Shown here: piece by piece, positions 39,830-46,186 of the stretch
How the letters are laid out: each line of letters begins with the position of its first letter
Position numbering within the stretch: position 1 is the first letter of the stretch
Origin: Fluviicola taffensis DSM 16823
GTDB taxonomy: Bacteria > Bacteroidota > Bacteroidia > Flavobacteriales_D > Crocinitomicaceae
DNA: 64,000 bases
Assembly (NCBI RefSeq): GCF_000194605.1
Contig: NC_015321.1
Span: forward strand, 3,038,001 to 3,102,000
Reading direction: 5' to 3'
Program-made: the position numbers and the translations under genes
The notes under the pieces: generated by a model
What the model saw: only the letters and a program-made list of their open reading frames with translations
What the model was told of the DNA's origin: nothing
Databases searched by the model: none

Positions 39830-40333
39830 TTACAATTTGTGTTTGATATAAATGACTTCTTCAATTCCATTTTCGATTCGATTTTCAAGGTAAGATAAAC
39901 CAATTTTTTCGAGTACGCGAATTGAAGCTCCGTTTTCTGGCATTGCTCTTCCAACAATGGATTCCATATTGAATTGATTGAATCCAACTTCCAAACAAGC
40001 TTTTGCTGCTTCGGTGGCATATCCTTTGCCCCAGAATTTTTTCATCAAGCGATAACCGATATCGAATTCATCCAGTTCAAGAGTGTATTTTAGACCACAC
40101 CAACCCAAATATTCATCCGTTTCTTTCAGAATGACTGCCCAACGACCAAAGCCATAAGTTTTGTAAGAAGAATAATTTTCCAAAAAAGCTTTTGCTTCTC
40201 CCACACTTTCAAAGGCATCATCGCCTGTATACCGAATTACATCGGGATCGAGATTCAGGATATAAGCCACTTCGGCATCTTGGGGAGTCATTTCGCGCAA
40301 ATAGAGGCGTGATGTTTCTAGGATTTTGTTCAT
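39830..40333 (-). CDS. GNAT family N-acetyltransferase (RimJ/RimL-like)
   Basis: A 167-residue protein from the ATG at 40333 (MNKILETSRLYLREMTPQDA). GNAT features are RLYLREMTPQDAEVAYILN, YLGWCGLKYTLELDEFDIGY, the acetyl-CoA loop MKKFWGKGYATEAAKACLEV and RAMPENGASIRVLEKIGLSY. This subgroup acetylates N-terminal or small-molecule amines; the substrate is unknown. It overlaps no gene and sits 2 bases after the upstream lipoprotein gene. Confidence 0.88.
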   Translation of the reverse strand: MNKILETSRLYLREMTPQDAEVAYILNLDPDVIRYTGDDAFESVGEAKAFLENYSSYKTYGFGRWAVILKETDEYLGWCGLKYTLELDEFDIGYRLMKKFWGKGYATEAAKACLEVGFNQFNMESIVGRAMPENGASIRVLEKIGLSYLENRIENGIEEVIYIKHKL

Positions 40334-40335
40334 TC

Positions 40336-40932
40336 TCAAGGTCTATAAGGAATTTCTATAGGTTCATTTTCATACCTCTCTGCTATGATTTGGAACTGCT
40401 TGTCTGTCAGTAAAAGTGCTTGCAAATCATTGTCACTGTACAATAGAAAGAATGATTCTTTGAAATGTTGTTTTTTCAGGAATTCATTCAGTTTTTTGAA
40501 GAATGTTCTGGATGCTTTGGCCAAGAAATCACCTTTTTCAAGTTCTTCATTTGTGAAGAGTTTTAATTTTTCACCATTAAGAAACACTTCATGTGAGGTT
40601 TCGTAATTGTTCGTTGCTTTTACATCTAGATGAAAGTTTCGTTTGCCTAAAATTTCATTCAACTGAGGCTGGAAAAAGTCAAAATTGAATTCCGCTAATT
40701 CTTCAGCATCTATGTGCAAAATTTTATAATTCCTTTCGTCGTAAATGTCAAAGGAATTTTTCACCTGTTCTGTCTGCTCGTTGATTGTAAGACTATCAGC
40801 ATAAATTAGGAAATCTGCAGCAATTAATTTACTCCCAAAAACAGAATCAGGAGTTTGGTTGTTACTAGTTGTTTTGTGGTCAGAACAGCCGAAACAAAGC
40901 AAAAGGATTATGGATGGGATTAAATGTTTCAT
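40336..40932 (-). CDS. Putative lipoprotein
   Basis: A 198-residue protein from the ATG at 40932 (MKHLIPSIILLLCFGCSDHK), with a clear lipobox LCFGC. The mature part is acidic and rich in Phe and Asn. No family is recognised. It ends 2 bases before the GNAT gene, in an apparent run of four closely spaced minus-strand genes. Confidence 0.65.
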   Translation of the reverse strand: MKHLIPSIILLLCFGCSDHKTTSNNQTPDSVFGSKLIAADFLIYADSLTINEQTEQVKNSFDIYDERNYKILHIDAEELAEFNFDFFQPQLNEILGKRNFHLDVKATNNYETSHEVFLNGEKLKLFTNEELEKGDFLAKASRTFFKKLNEFLKKQHFKESFFLLYSDNDLQALLLTDKQFQIIAERYENEPIEIPYRP

Positions 40933-40944
40933 GTCTCGTAACAT

Positions 40945-41322
40945 TTACAATTCAAGCAGACCATTAATTTCTGTAATTTCACACTTTGCGGTTTTTATCA
41001 CACCTTCATGAAAGAAACCTTTTTGACCAACCGAAATATGTGATTTATGGTAATCAAACATTTCTGGATTAAGAATCCACATTTTTGCAAATCCTTCTCT
41101 TAGGATAACACCTTGTTCAATTGGATTGCCATGATTATCTAAAAACTCAGGATAAATCATAAAGACATTATTTGGTTTGTTTTCTGGGTGATTATACCAA
41201 AAATCACTACGAATGTGTTGATATGGTAAATGTTGTCTTCCGCCTTCTTCCTTGCTGTAAAAGCAATATTTAATAATGAAGTCTTCTTTTCGTCCAAATA
41301 ATTCATTATATGATTTAAACAT
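40945..41322 (-). CDS. Stand-alone EF-Tu C-terminal-domain-like protein
   Basis: A 125-residue protein whose strands follow the order seen in the beta-barrel of elongation factor Tu: IIKYCFYSKEEGGRQHLPYQ, IRSDFWYN, MIYPEFLDNHGNPIEQGVIL, AKMWILNPEMFDYHKSHISV and GFFHEGVIKTAKCEITEI. The EEGGR turn is characteristic. It has no GTPase domain and no signal peptide. Similar free-standing barrels occur in Bacteroidota, with unknown role. It lies 12 bases upstream of the lipoprotein gene. Confidence 0.65.
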   Translation of the reverse strand: MFKSYNELFGRKEDFIIKYCFYSKEEGGRQHLPYQHIRSDFWYNHPENKPNNVFMIYPEFLDNHGNPIEQGVILREGFAKMWILNPEMFDYHKSHISVGQKGFFHEGVIKTAKCEITEINGLLEL

Positions 41323-41440
41323 AATGAGGTTTCAATTTAATTGTTTATTTAATCGAATATATTTCAAGGCTTTTTCTATCGTTCAAAATCAATTTTGAAA
41401 TTTAAAACGGCATAGATGAATTCTAATTCGTAATTCGAAG

Positions 41441-43405
41441 TTACTCAATCTCAATCCCCATTATACACACATCATCAATCTGTTCCAAATTGCCTCTCCA
41501 TTCAAAGAAAGTAGACTTCAGAATGTTTACTTGCTGATGGATCTTTTCGTTTGAAATTTGAATAATCAGGTTTTTCAGGTTTTTGGCTTTGAATTTTTTC
41601 GATTCCAGTCCACCAAACTGATCAGCATAACCATCAGTAATCAAATAAATACGATCTCCTTTTTCCAATTCTACCAAATGGCTGGTAAATGGCTTCATGT
41701 CAAAGTGCTTCCCAATTGGTTGTTTGTTTGGCTTGATTTCTACAATTTCCTTGCTTTGCTTCTTCCAAATCCACAAAGGATTGTTAGCACCAGCCCAACT
41801 GATTTGGTTAGTAGCTTTATTCCAAGCACACAAAGAAATGTCCATTCCATCGAAAACATCTTGCTGATTTTTGGATAATTCATCGACGATAATTTCACGG
41901 GTTTTATCCAAAATTTCTCCTGGGTTTCTCAATCCAAATTCTTTCACAGAACGATTTAATGCATTGTGGCAAACGACGCTCATCATTGCTCCTGGAACTC
42001 CATGGCCTGTACAATCGGCAACGGCAAAAATGATCGAATCTTTTGTTTCTTCTAACCAGTAAAAATCTCCTGCAACAATGTCTTTTGGTTCATACAAGAC
42101 AAAATGTTCGGGTAAAACACGTTCCAATAATTGTACAGAAGGGAGAATTGCCGTTTGAATTCGTTTGGCGTAATTGATTGAATCTAATATCTCGTGGTTT
42201 TTCTCCTCCACTTGCCTATTCTTCTCTTCGATAATCACTTTTTGCTTTTTTACCTCGTTCCACCGACGATAAAGGATGATGGAAAAAATAAGAATCATAA
42301 TCCCAACAATGGCGATTGCTAAATTGATGATTAAAGCTTGTTCTTGTTTCTTTTTATTTTCGAGATTGCTTTTAACCTTTTCAATTCGCTGTTGTTCCCG
42401 CTCTTTGTCGAATTGATAATTCATTTCTTGCTGTGTTTGCTCCCGAATGTTTTTTGCGTCAGCAAGCTCTTCTTTGATTTTGTTTAACTTTTTCAGATAC
42501 TCGAAAGCTAATTTATAATTGCCTTGCTTTTCACCAAGTTCCGAATAACTCTGATAAATGAATCTCAAGGCCTCCTTTTGACCTATTTTTTCAAAAAATT
42601 CCTTTGATTCATGCAGGTATTTTTTGCCCTCCTTCAGTTTTCCTTGTTTTATAGCAACAACTCCCAAGTTGAGTTTTGAATTGCAAATACTTGGAATACT
42701 ACCCATTTTTTCTCTAATTCGAAGCGATTTAAGATGATAGTATTCCGCTTTTTTATACTGTTTTTGTTCTTGAAAGCAAACTCCAATGTTGCTGTAGTCA
42801 TCACCTAGACCAATGCTGTCTCCCAATTCTTTGTCAATACTCAAAGCCTCCATGTAATAGTGAATGGCTTTCTCATATTGTTTGGTGTCCATTAAAACAA
42901 TCGCAATATTGGTAATTGAGGCAGATATTCCCTCTTTCACCTTTAATTTTCGTCTTAGTTGAAGTGATTTTTGGTGATATAGAAGTGCTTTGTCATTGAT
43001 TCCTTGTGTATTATAAATTAATCCAATATTACTTAGAATATAAGATTGATTTCTGGTGTCATTTATTTTTTCGGCTACATCTAAGGCCGTGAAAAAATGA
43101 CTCAATGCTTTATAGTATTCGCCTTTGTAGTCGTAAGCAATTCCAATGTTATTATCAATCAAAGCGGCAATCGAATCGTGTTTGTATTTATGAGCCAATT
43201 TTAAGGATTCTTTTCCAATGCGTATAGCCTTATCATATTCGCCATAGTACCAACCATAGTTAATGGTTTTATTGAAAAGAAGTAATTTCTTTTTGATGTT
43301 TTTCTCCGCCTTTCCAAGTTGATAAATGGAATCCATGCCATTGGTTTGCCCCCAACAAGGAACAAAAAACAGAAGTAAAGTAATAGTTAGCAAGGAATTT
43401 TTCAC
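41441..43405 (-). CDS. TPR-containing PP2C/SpoIIE-type serine phosphatase
   Basis: A 654-residue membrane protein. A GTG start at 43405 gives a clean signal peptide (MKNSLLTITLLLFFVPCWGQ, first Val read as Met). About seven TPRs fill residues 40-290 (ALSHFFTALDVAEKI, ALLYHQKSLQLRRKL, AIHYYMEALSIDKEL). A coiled coil, one membrane segment (LAIAIVGIMILIFSIILYRR) and a second coiled coil follow, then the SpoIIE domain: LYEPKDIVAGDFYWLEET, IFAVADCTGHGVPGAMMSV, WAGANNPLWIW and DRIYLITDGYADQFGG. It should sense a periplasmic state and dephosphorylate a cytoplasmic protein such as an anti-sigma antagonist. Confidence 0.9.
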   Translation of the reverse strand: MKNSLLTITLLLFFVPCWGQTNGMDSIYQLGKAEKNIKKKLLLFNKTINYGWYYGEYDKAIRIGKESLKLAHKYKHDSIAALIDNNIGIAYDYKGEYYKALSHFFTALDVAEKINDTRNQSYILSNIGLIYNTQGINDKALLYHQKSLQLRRKLKVKEGISASITNIAIVLMDTKQYEKAIHYYMEALSIDKELGDSIGLGDDYSNIGVCFQEQKQYKKAEYYHLKSLRIREKMGSIPSICNSKLNLGVVAIKQGKLKEGKKYLHESKEFFEKIGQKEALRFIYQSYSELGEKQGNYKLAFEYLKKLNKIKEELADAKNIREQTQQEMNYQFDKEREQQRIEKVKSNLENKKKQEQALIINLAIAIVGIMILIFSIILYRRWNEVKKQKVIIEEKNRQVEEKNHEILDSINYAKRIQTAILPSVQLLERVLPEHFVLYEPKDIVAGDFYWLEETKDSIIFAVADCTGHGVPGAMMSVVCHNALNRSVKEFGLRNPGEILDKTREIIVDELSKNQQDVFDGMDISLCAWNKATNQISWAGANNPLWIWKKQSKEIVEIKPNKQPIGKHFDMKPFTSHLVELEKGDRIYLITDGYADQFGGLESKKFKAKNLKNLIIQISNEKIHQQVNILKSTFFEWRGNLEQIDDVCIMGIEIE

Positions 43406-43494
43406 ATCACAATAATACAACTTATACTCTTAAGCTTTGTTAATGCGGATAAAACATTTCGTGAATTTTAGATATTAATAAGGGAAGTCTGGTT

Positions 43495-43502
43495 ACTTTT
43501 GT
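43495..43502 (+). promoter_or_regulatory. Candidate -7 box of the thioesterase gene
   Basis: TACTTTTG matches TAnnTTTG and lies about 50 bases before the ATG at 43553. No clear -33 TTG is seen. Confidence 0.4.
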
Positions 43503-43552
43503 GCCTTCGCTGAAGTAGCTTCTGCATAAGCGTTGCAACGGGTTTTATCACA

Positions 43553-44005
43553 ATGGAAATGGAATTAATTACAACATATATCTGCAAAGACTTTGATATA
43601 GGAATTCACAACAACATGTTTGGCGGAAAGTTGATGTCATTAATTGATGATGCAGCGGGTTCTTTTGCTTCTCAAATATGTGATTCCCCTAATATGGTTA
43701 CCATTAAAGTGGACGAATTAGTTTTCAAAAAAGCAGTGAAATCGGGTTCAATCCTGAAGGTGTATGGAAAAGTTCTTCGCTTTGGAAATTCTTCCATAGA
43801 AATGTACATGGAGATTCGAAAACACAATGTCTATACTGGAAATCAGGATTTGGTGACGCATACCAATATGACTTTTGTGCGCATTGATGAAGAAGGAAAA
43901 TCGTTGCCAATCGCAGAATACATCAAGAAACGCCATGCTGTGAGAATTGAGAAATATGGGAAAGCACTTTTGCTTCCTACTGAAGAAGGGTTTTCGGCAG
44001 AGTAA
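43553..44005 (+). CDS. Acyl-CoA thioesterase (hotdog fold)
   Basis: A 150-residue hotdog protein of the acyl-CoA hydrolase type: NMFGGKLMSLIDDAAGSFAS (helix over the active site), MVTIKVDELVFKKAVKSGSI, VYGKVLRFGNSSIEMYMEI and LVTHTNMTFVRIDEEGK. It hydrolyses acyl-CoA in the cytoplasm; chain-length preference is unknown. Its stop codon lies 8 bases from the displaced 3' end of the LytTR regulator gene, to which it is convergent. Confidence 0.88.
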   Translation: MEMELITTYICKDFDIGIHNNMFGGKLMSLIDDAAGSFASQICDSPNMVTIKVDELVFKKAVKSGSILKVYGKVLRFGNSSIEMYMEIRKHNVYTGNQDLVTHTNMTFVRIDEEGKSLPIAEYIKKRHAVRIEKYGKALLLPTEEGFSAE

Positions 44006-44012
44006 TGTCCTA

Positions 44013-44085
44013 TTAAGCTTTTGATTTTAAATACTGTTCTACTTGCAGTAAGACTTCTCTTTTTTTTCTCCGAGGAAGAAATACT
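44013..44085 (-). pseudogene. Displaced 3' end of the LytTR response-regulator gene
   Basis: Reading the minus strand from the insertion sequence outward gives VFLPRRKKREVLLQVEQYLK, then SKA and a TAA stop. This is the usual end of a LytTR DNA-binding domain. Joined to the main part at 45499-46186 after removal of the IS and one copy of GAAATACT, the frame is restored (DFEVF + LPRRKKREV) and gives a 250-residue regulator. Confidence 0.88.
44078..44085. repeat. Target-site duplication of the IS, left copy (GAAATACT)
   Basis: GAAATACT directly abuts the left IS end and recurs at 45499-45506. Both copies encode the same part of the regulator. Confidence 0.9.
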
Positions 44086-44148
44086 GGATCAATCACAAAA
44101 GTTGGGGAGGAATTTGAATAGAATTTAGAACTTTGGAAAAAAAAGCGA

Positions 44149-44502
44149 TTGGATCCACAAATTGAACTATTGAAACTGGTACTTCCAGAGTTATTGGTTG
44201 ATTTCTTTGACTTCATGAAAGTTGAAAAGCAAAATGAAACGTTGCATCTTTACTTTGAAGAATTAAATAAACCACCAACAGAGCATCTTCATAAAGAATT
44301 AATCTCTAAAGGATTCCATGATGAAATTACGATTCAGGATTTTCCACTCAGAGGTAAACATGTTTTTCTGCATGTAAAGCGCAGAAGATGGACTGATAAG
44401 AACACCAAGGAGATTGTTCAAAGAGATTGGAATATCGTTGCTAAAGGTACTCGCATGACCGATGAGTTTGCCTCTTTTTTAAAACAAATCAGTCGCTTCT
44501 AA
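44149..44502 (+). CDS. ISAon1 family transposase N-terminal region protein
   Basis: A 117-residue protein with a TTG start (44149); no in-frame ATG exists upstream. It begins MDPQIELLKLVLPELLVDFF and contains LRGKHVFLHVKRRRWTDK, matching the N-terminal region proteins of ISAon1-like elements, which carry the DNA-binding part. The stop TAA at 44500-44502 lies inside the region where the transposase frame is already open, so the two parts may be joined by a frameshift into one transposase. Confidence 0.8.
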   Translation: MDPQIELLKLVLPELLVDFFDFMKVEKQNETLHLYFEELNKPPTEHLHKELISKGFHDEITIQDFPLRGKHVFLHVKRRRWTDKNTKEIVQRDWNIVAKGTRMTDEFASFLKQISRF

Positions 44503-45475
44503 ACCGTTCAGCTGTCATACTATTGGTTCATTTTATGGTGTCAAGGGTAAGAAACTACAACGACAGCATAAGGATTGGTTAAGTGATTTTAGGAACTGGG
44601 AACAGCTTGCTCATGCCAAAGAGTATTTACTTTTTACCGATAATATTGGAACTCATTTATCCCTGGATGAAACCTCTCTATCTCAGGGTGAGCTTTACAC
44701 CATCATCACCAACAAAGCAGCCAAAGGAAAACAAGGATCCATTGTCGCAATTATAACAGGAACCAACTCCGAATACATTACAACAATACTTCAAAAAATT
44801 CCACTAAAGCTTCGTAAAAAGGTAGTAGAAATAACTCTGGATATGGCTGGAAGCATGAATTTGATTGCAAAAAGAAACTTTCCAGATGCTGTGCTTGTTA
44901 CAGATCGTTTCCATGTCGAAAAACTAGCTTTGGAAGCCGTTCAGGAGCTTCGCGTAAAGCATCGATGGGAAGCGCTCGATGCAGAAAATGAAGCCATTGA
45001 AAAAGCAAAGAATCAAAAGAAAGCATACCATCCTGTTATCCTTGAAAACGGAGATACCATCAGGCAATTATTAGCAAGAAGCAGATACGTACTTTATAAA
45101 AAACCTTCTAAATGGACCTTCAATCAAAAACAACGAGCGGAAATCCTATTTTATCTTTATCCGGATATCCAAATAGCTTATCAACTAGCACAACAACTGA
45201 AAGGGATTTTTGAACAAACCAAAGACAAAATTTACGCTTACACCAAATTGGCCAAATGGCATGAAAAAGTAACTAAAGCTGGTTTTAAATCTTTCAACTC
45301 CATATCTAGAACAATCCAAAATCATTACAAAACAATCCTCAATTACTTTGATAACCGAAGTACAAATGCTTCCGCTGAAGCCTTTAATGCCAAAATAAAA
45401 GCATTTAGATCTCAATTTAGAGGTGTTAGGGATATCCAATATTTTTTATTCCGATTAACGCAAATTTATGCTTAG
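44483..45475 (+). CDS. DDE transposase of the ISAon1-like element
   Basis: The frame is open from 44483 without an ATG until 44843. From the start of the open frame it reads KPFSCHTIGSFYGVKGKKLQ and shows the catalytic triad: Asp in LSLDETSLS, Asp in ITLDMAGSM and Glu in NASAEAFNAKIKAFR. VTDRFHVEKLALEAVQELR matches the ISL3 group. It lies in the +1 frame relative to the N-terminal gene, with an overlap of 20 bases. Start codon and mode of expression are therefore uncertain. A T6A4 run (44475-44484) sits at the overlap. Confidence 0.8.
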   Translation, partial: NKSVASKPFSCHTIGSFYGVKGKKLQRQHKDWLSDFRNWEQLAHAKEYLLFTDNIGTHLSLDETSLSQGELYTIITNKAAKGKQGSIVAIITGTNSEYITTILQKIPLKLRKKVVEITLDMAGSMNLIAKRNFPDAVLVTDRFHVEKLALEAVQELRVKHRWEALDAENEAIEKAKNQKKAYHPVILENGDTIRQLLARSRYVLYKKPSKWTFNQKQRAEILFYLYPDIQIAYQLAQQLKGIFEQTKDKIYAYTKLAKWHEKVTKAGFKSFNSISRTIQNHYKTILNYFDNRSTNASAEAFNAKIKAFRSQFRGVRDIQYFLFRLTQIYA

Positions 45476-46186
45476 TCCCCAGAATTTGGTCTTGATCCGA
45501 AATACTTCGAAATCGTTCGTTTTTAATCCGATATAACCAGATCCACCTTGTTCACAGGTTACTATATCATCCAGGTTAATAATAACAGATTGGCTGGCAC
45601 GGATGAGGTATGGAATTTCAAAACACTCATTTTGTACACTATTGAGTGATCTGGATAAGATATAAAAATCTCCATTTTTGCAAAAAATAGTTGTGTAACC
45701 TCCTGATTTTCCAATCATATAAGATACATCTGAAGATTCAATATAATGTGTTCTTTTATTCTTTATTACAGCAATTTTTGCATGTATTTCCAATTGACTT
45801 TTAGCGGATTCCAGAATTTGTTTTTCAAGTACCCGTTTTTTTGCTTTTTCTACAGCAGAACAAAATCGGTCTTTATCGATTGGTTTGAGTACGTAATCAA
45901 TCACAGAATATTCAAAAGCTTGAATTGCAAACTCATCGAATCCTGTAACAAGAATCACTTCGAAAGTTCGATTGGCCAATTGATTCAATAGATCGAATCC
46001 TGTACTGTCAGGCATCAGAATGTCTAAGAATAGCAAATCGGTTTGTTGCTGTAAGTTTGTGCTATTCAGAAAAACATCCAGTTTTTCCGATTCCCCGATG
46101 ATTCGAATTTCGGGATAATACCTTTGTATCAAAATTTGAAGTATTTCCCTATTTGCCTGCTCGTCGTCGATGATATATACGTTCAT
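45455..46186 (-). pseudogene. LytTR family response regulator, C terminus cut off by the IS
   Basis: The residual frame encodes 243 residues, of which the first 229 are native. The receiver domain (1-120) has VYIIDDEQANREIL, LLFLDILMPDSTGF with the phospho-acceptor Asp, and VLKPIDKDRF. The LytTR domain (140-229) contains THYIESSDVSYMIGKSGG and IRASQSVIINLDDI. After DFEVF the frame continues into IS sequence for 14 codons (RIKTKFWGLSINLR) and stops at 45455. The lost 21 residues (from LPRRKKREV) contain basic residues of the DNA-binding domain, so activity is doubtful. Its start overlaps the kinase stop as TAATG. Confidence 0.88.
45499..45506. repeat. Target-site duplication of the IS, right copy (GAAATACT)
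   Basis: This copy directly follows the right IS end. See the left copy at 44078-44085. Confidence 0.9.

Larger units (their letters stand above)
44086..45498 (+). mobile_element. ISAon1-like (ISL3-type) insertion sequence
   Basis: The 1413-bp element is bounded by terminal inverted repeats that agree at 17 of 23 positions: both ends read inward as GGATCAA, six to seven variable bases, then TTGGGGA or CTGGGGA. It is flanked by a perfect 8-bp duplication, the size known for the ISL3 group. It carries two frames, an ISAon1-type N-terminal protein and a DDE transposase. The right repeat begins immediately after the transposase stop codon. The exact duplication suggests a recent insertion. Confidence 0.9.

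Noticed and set aside
44013-44216. Independent 67-residue minus-strand gene
   Set aside because: Only its last part is real: it is the displaced end of the LytTR gene; the rest reads through the IS left end.
44475-44484. -1 ribosomal slippery site (T TTA AAA)
   Set aside because: A -1 shift would lead to the wrong frame; the transposase frame is +1 relative to the N-terminal gene.
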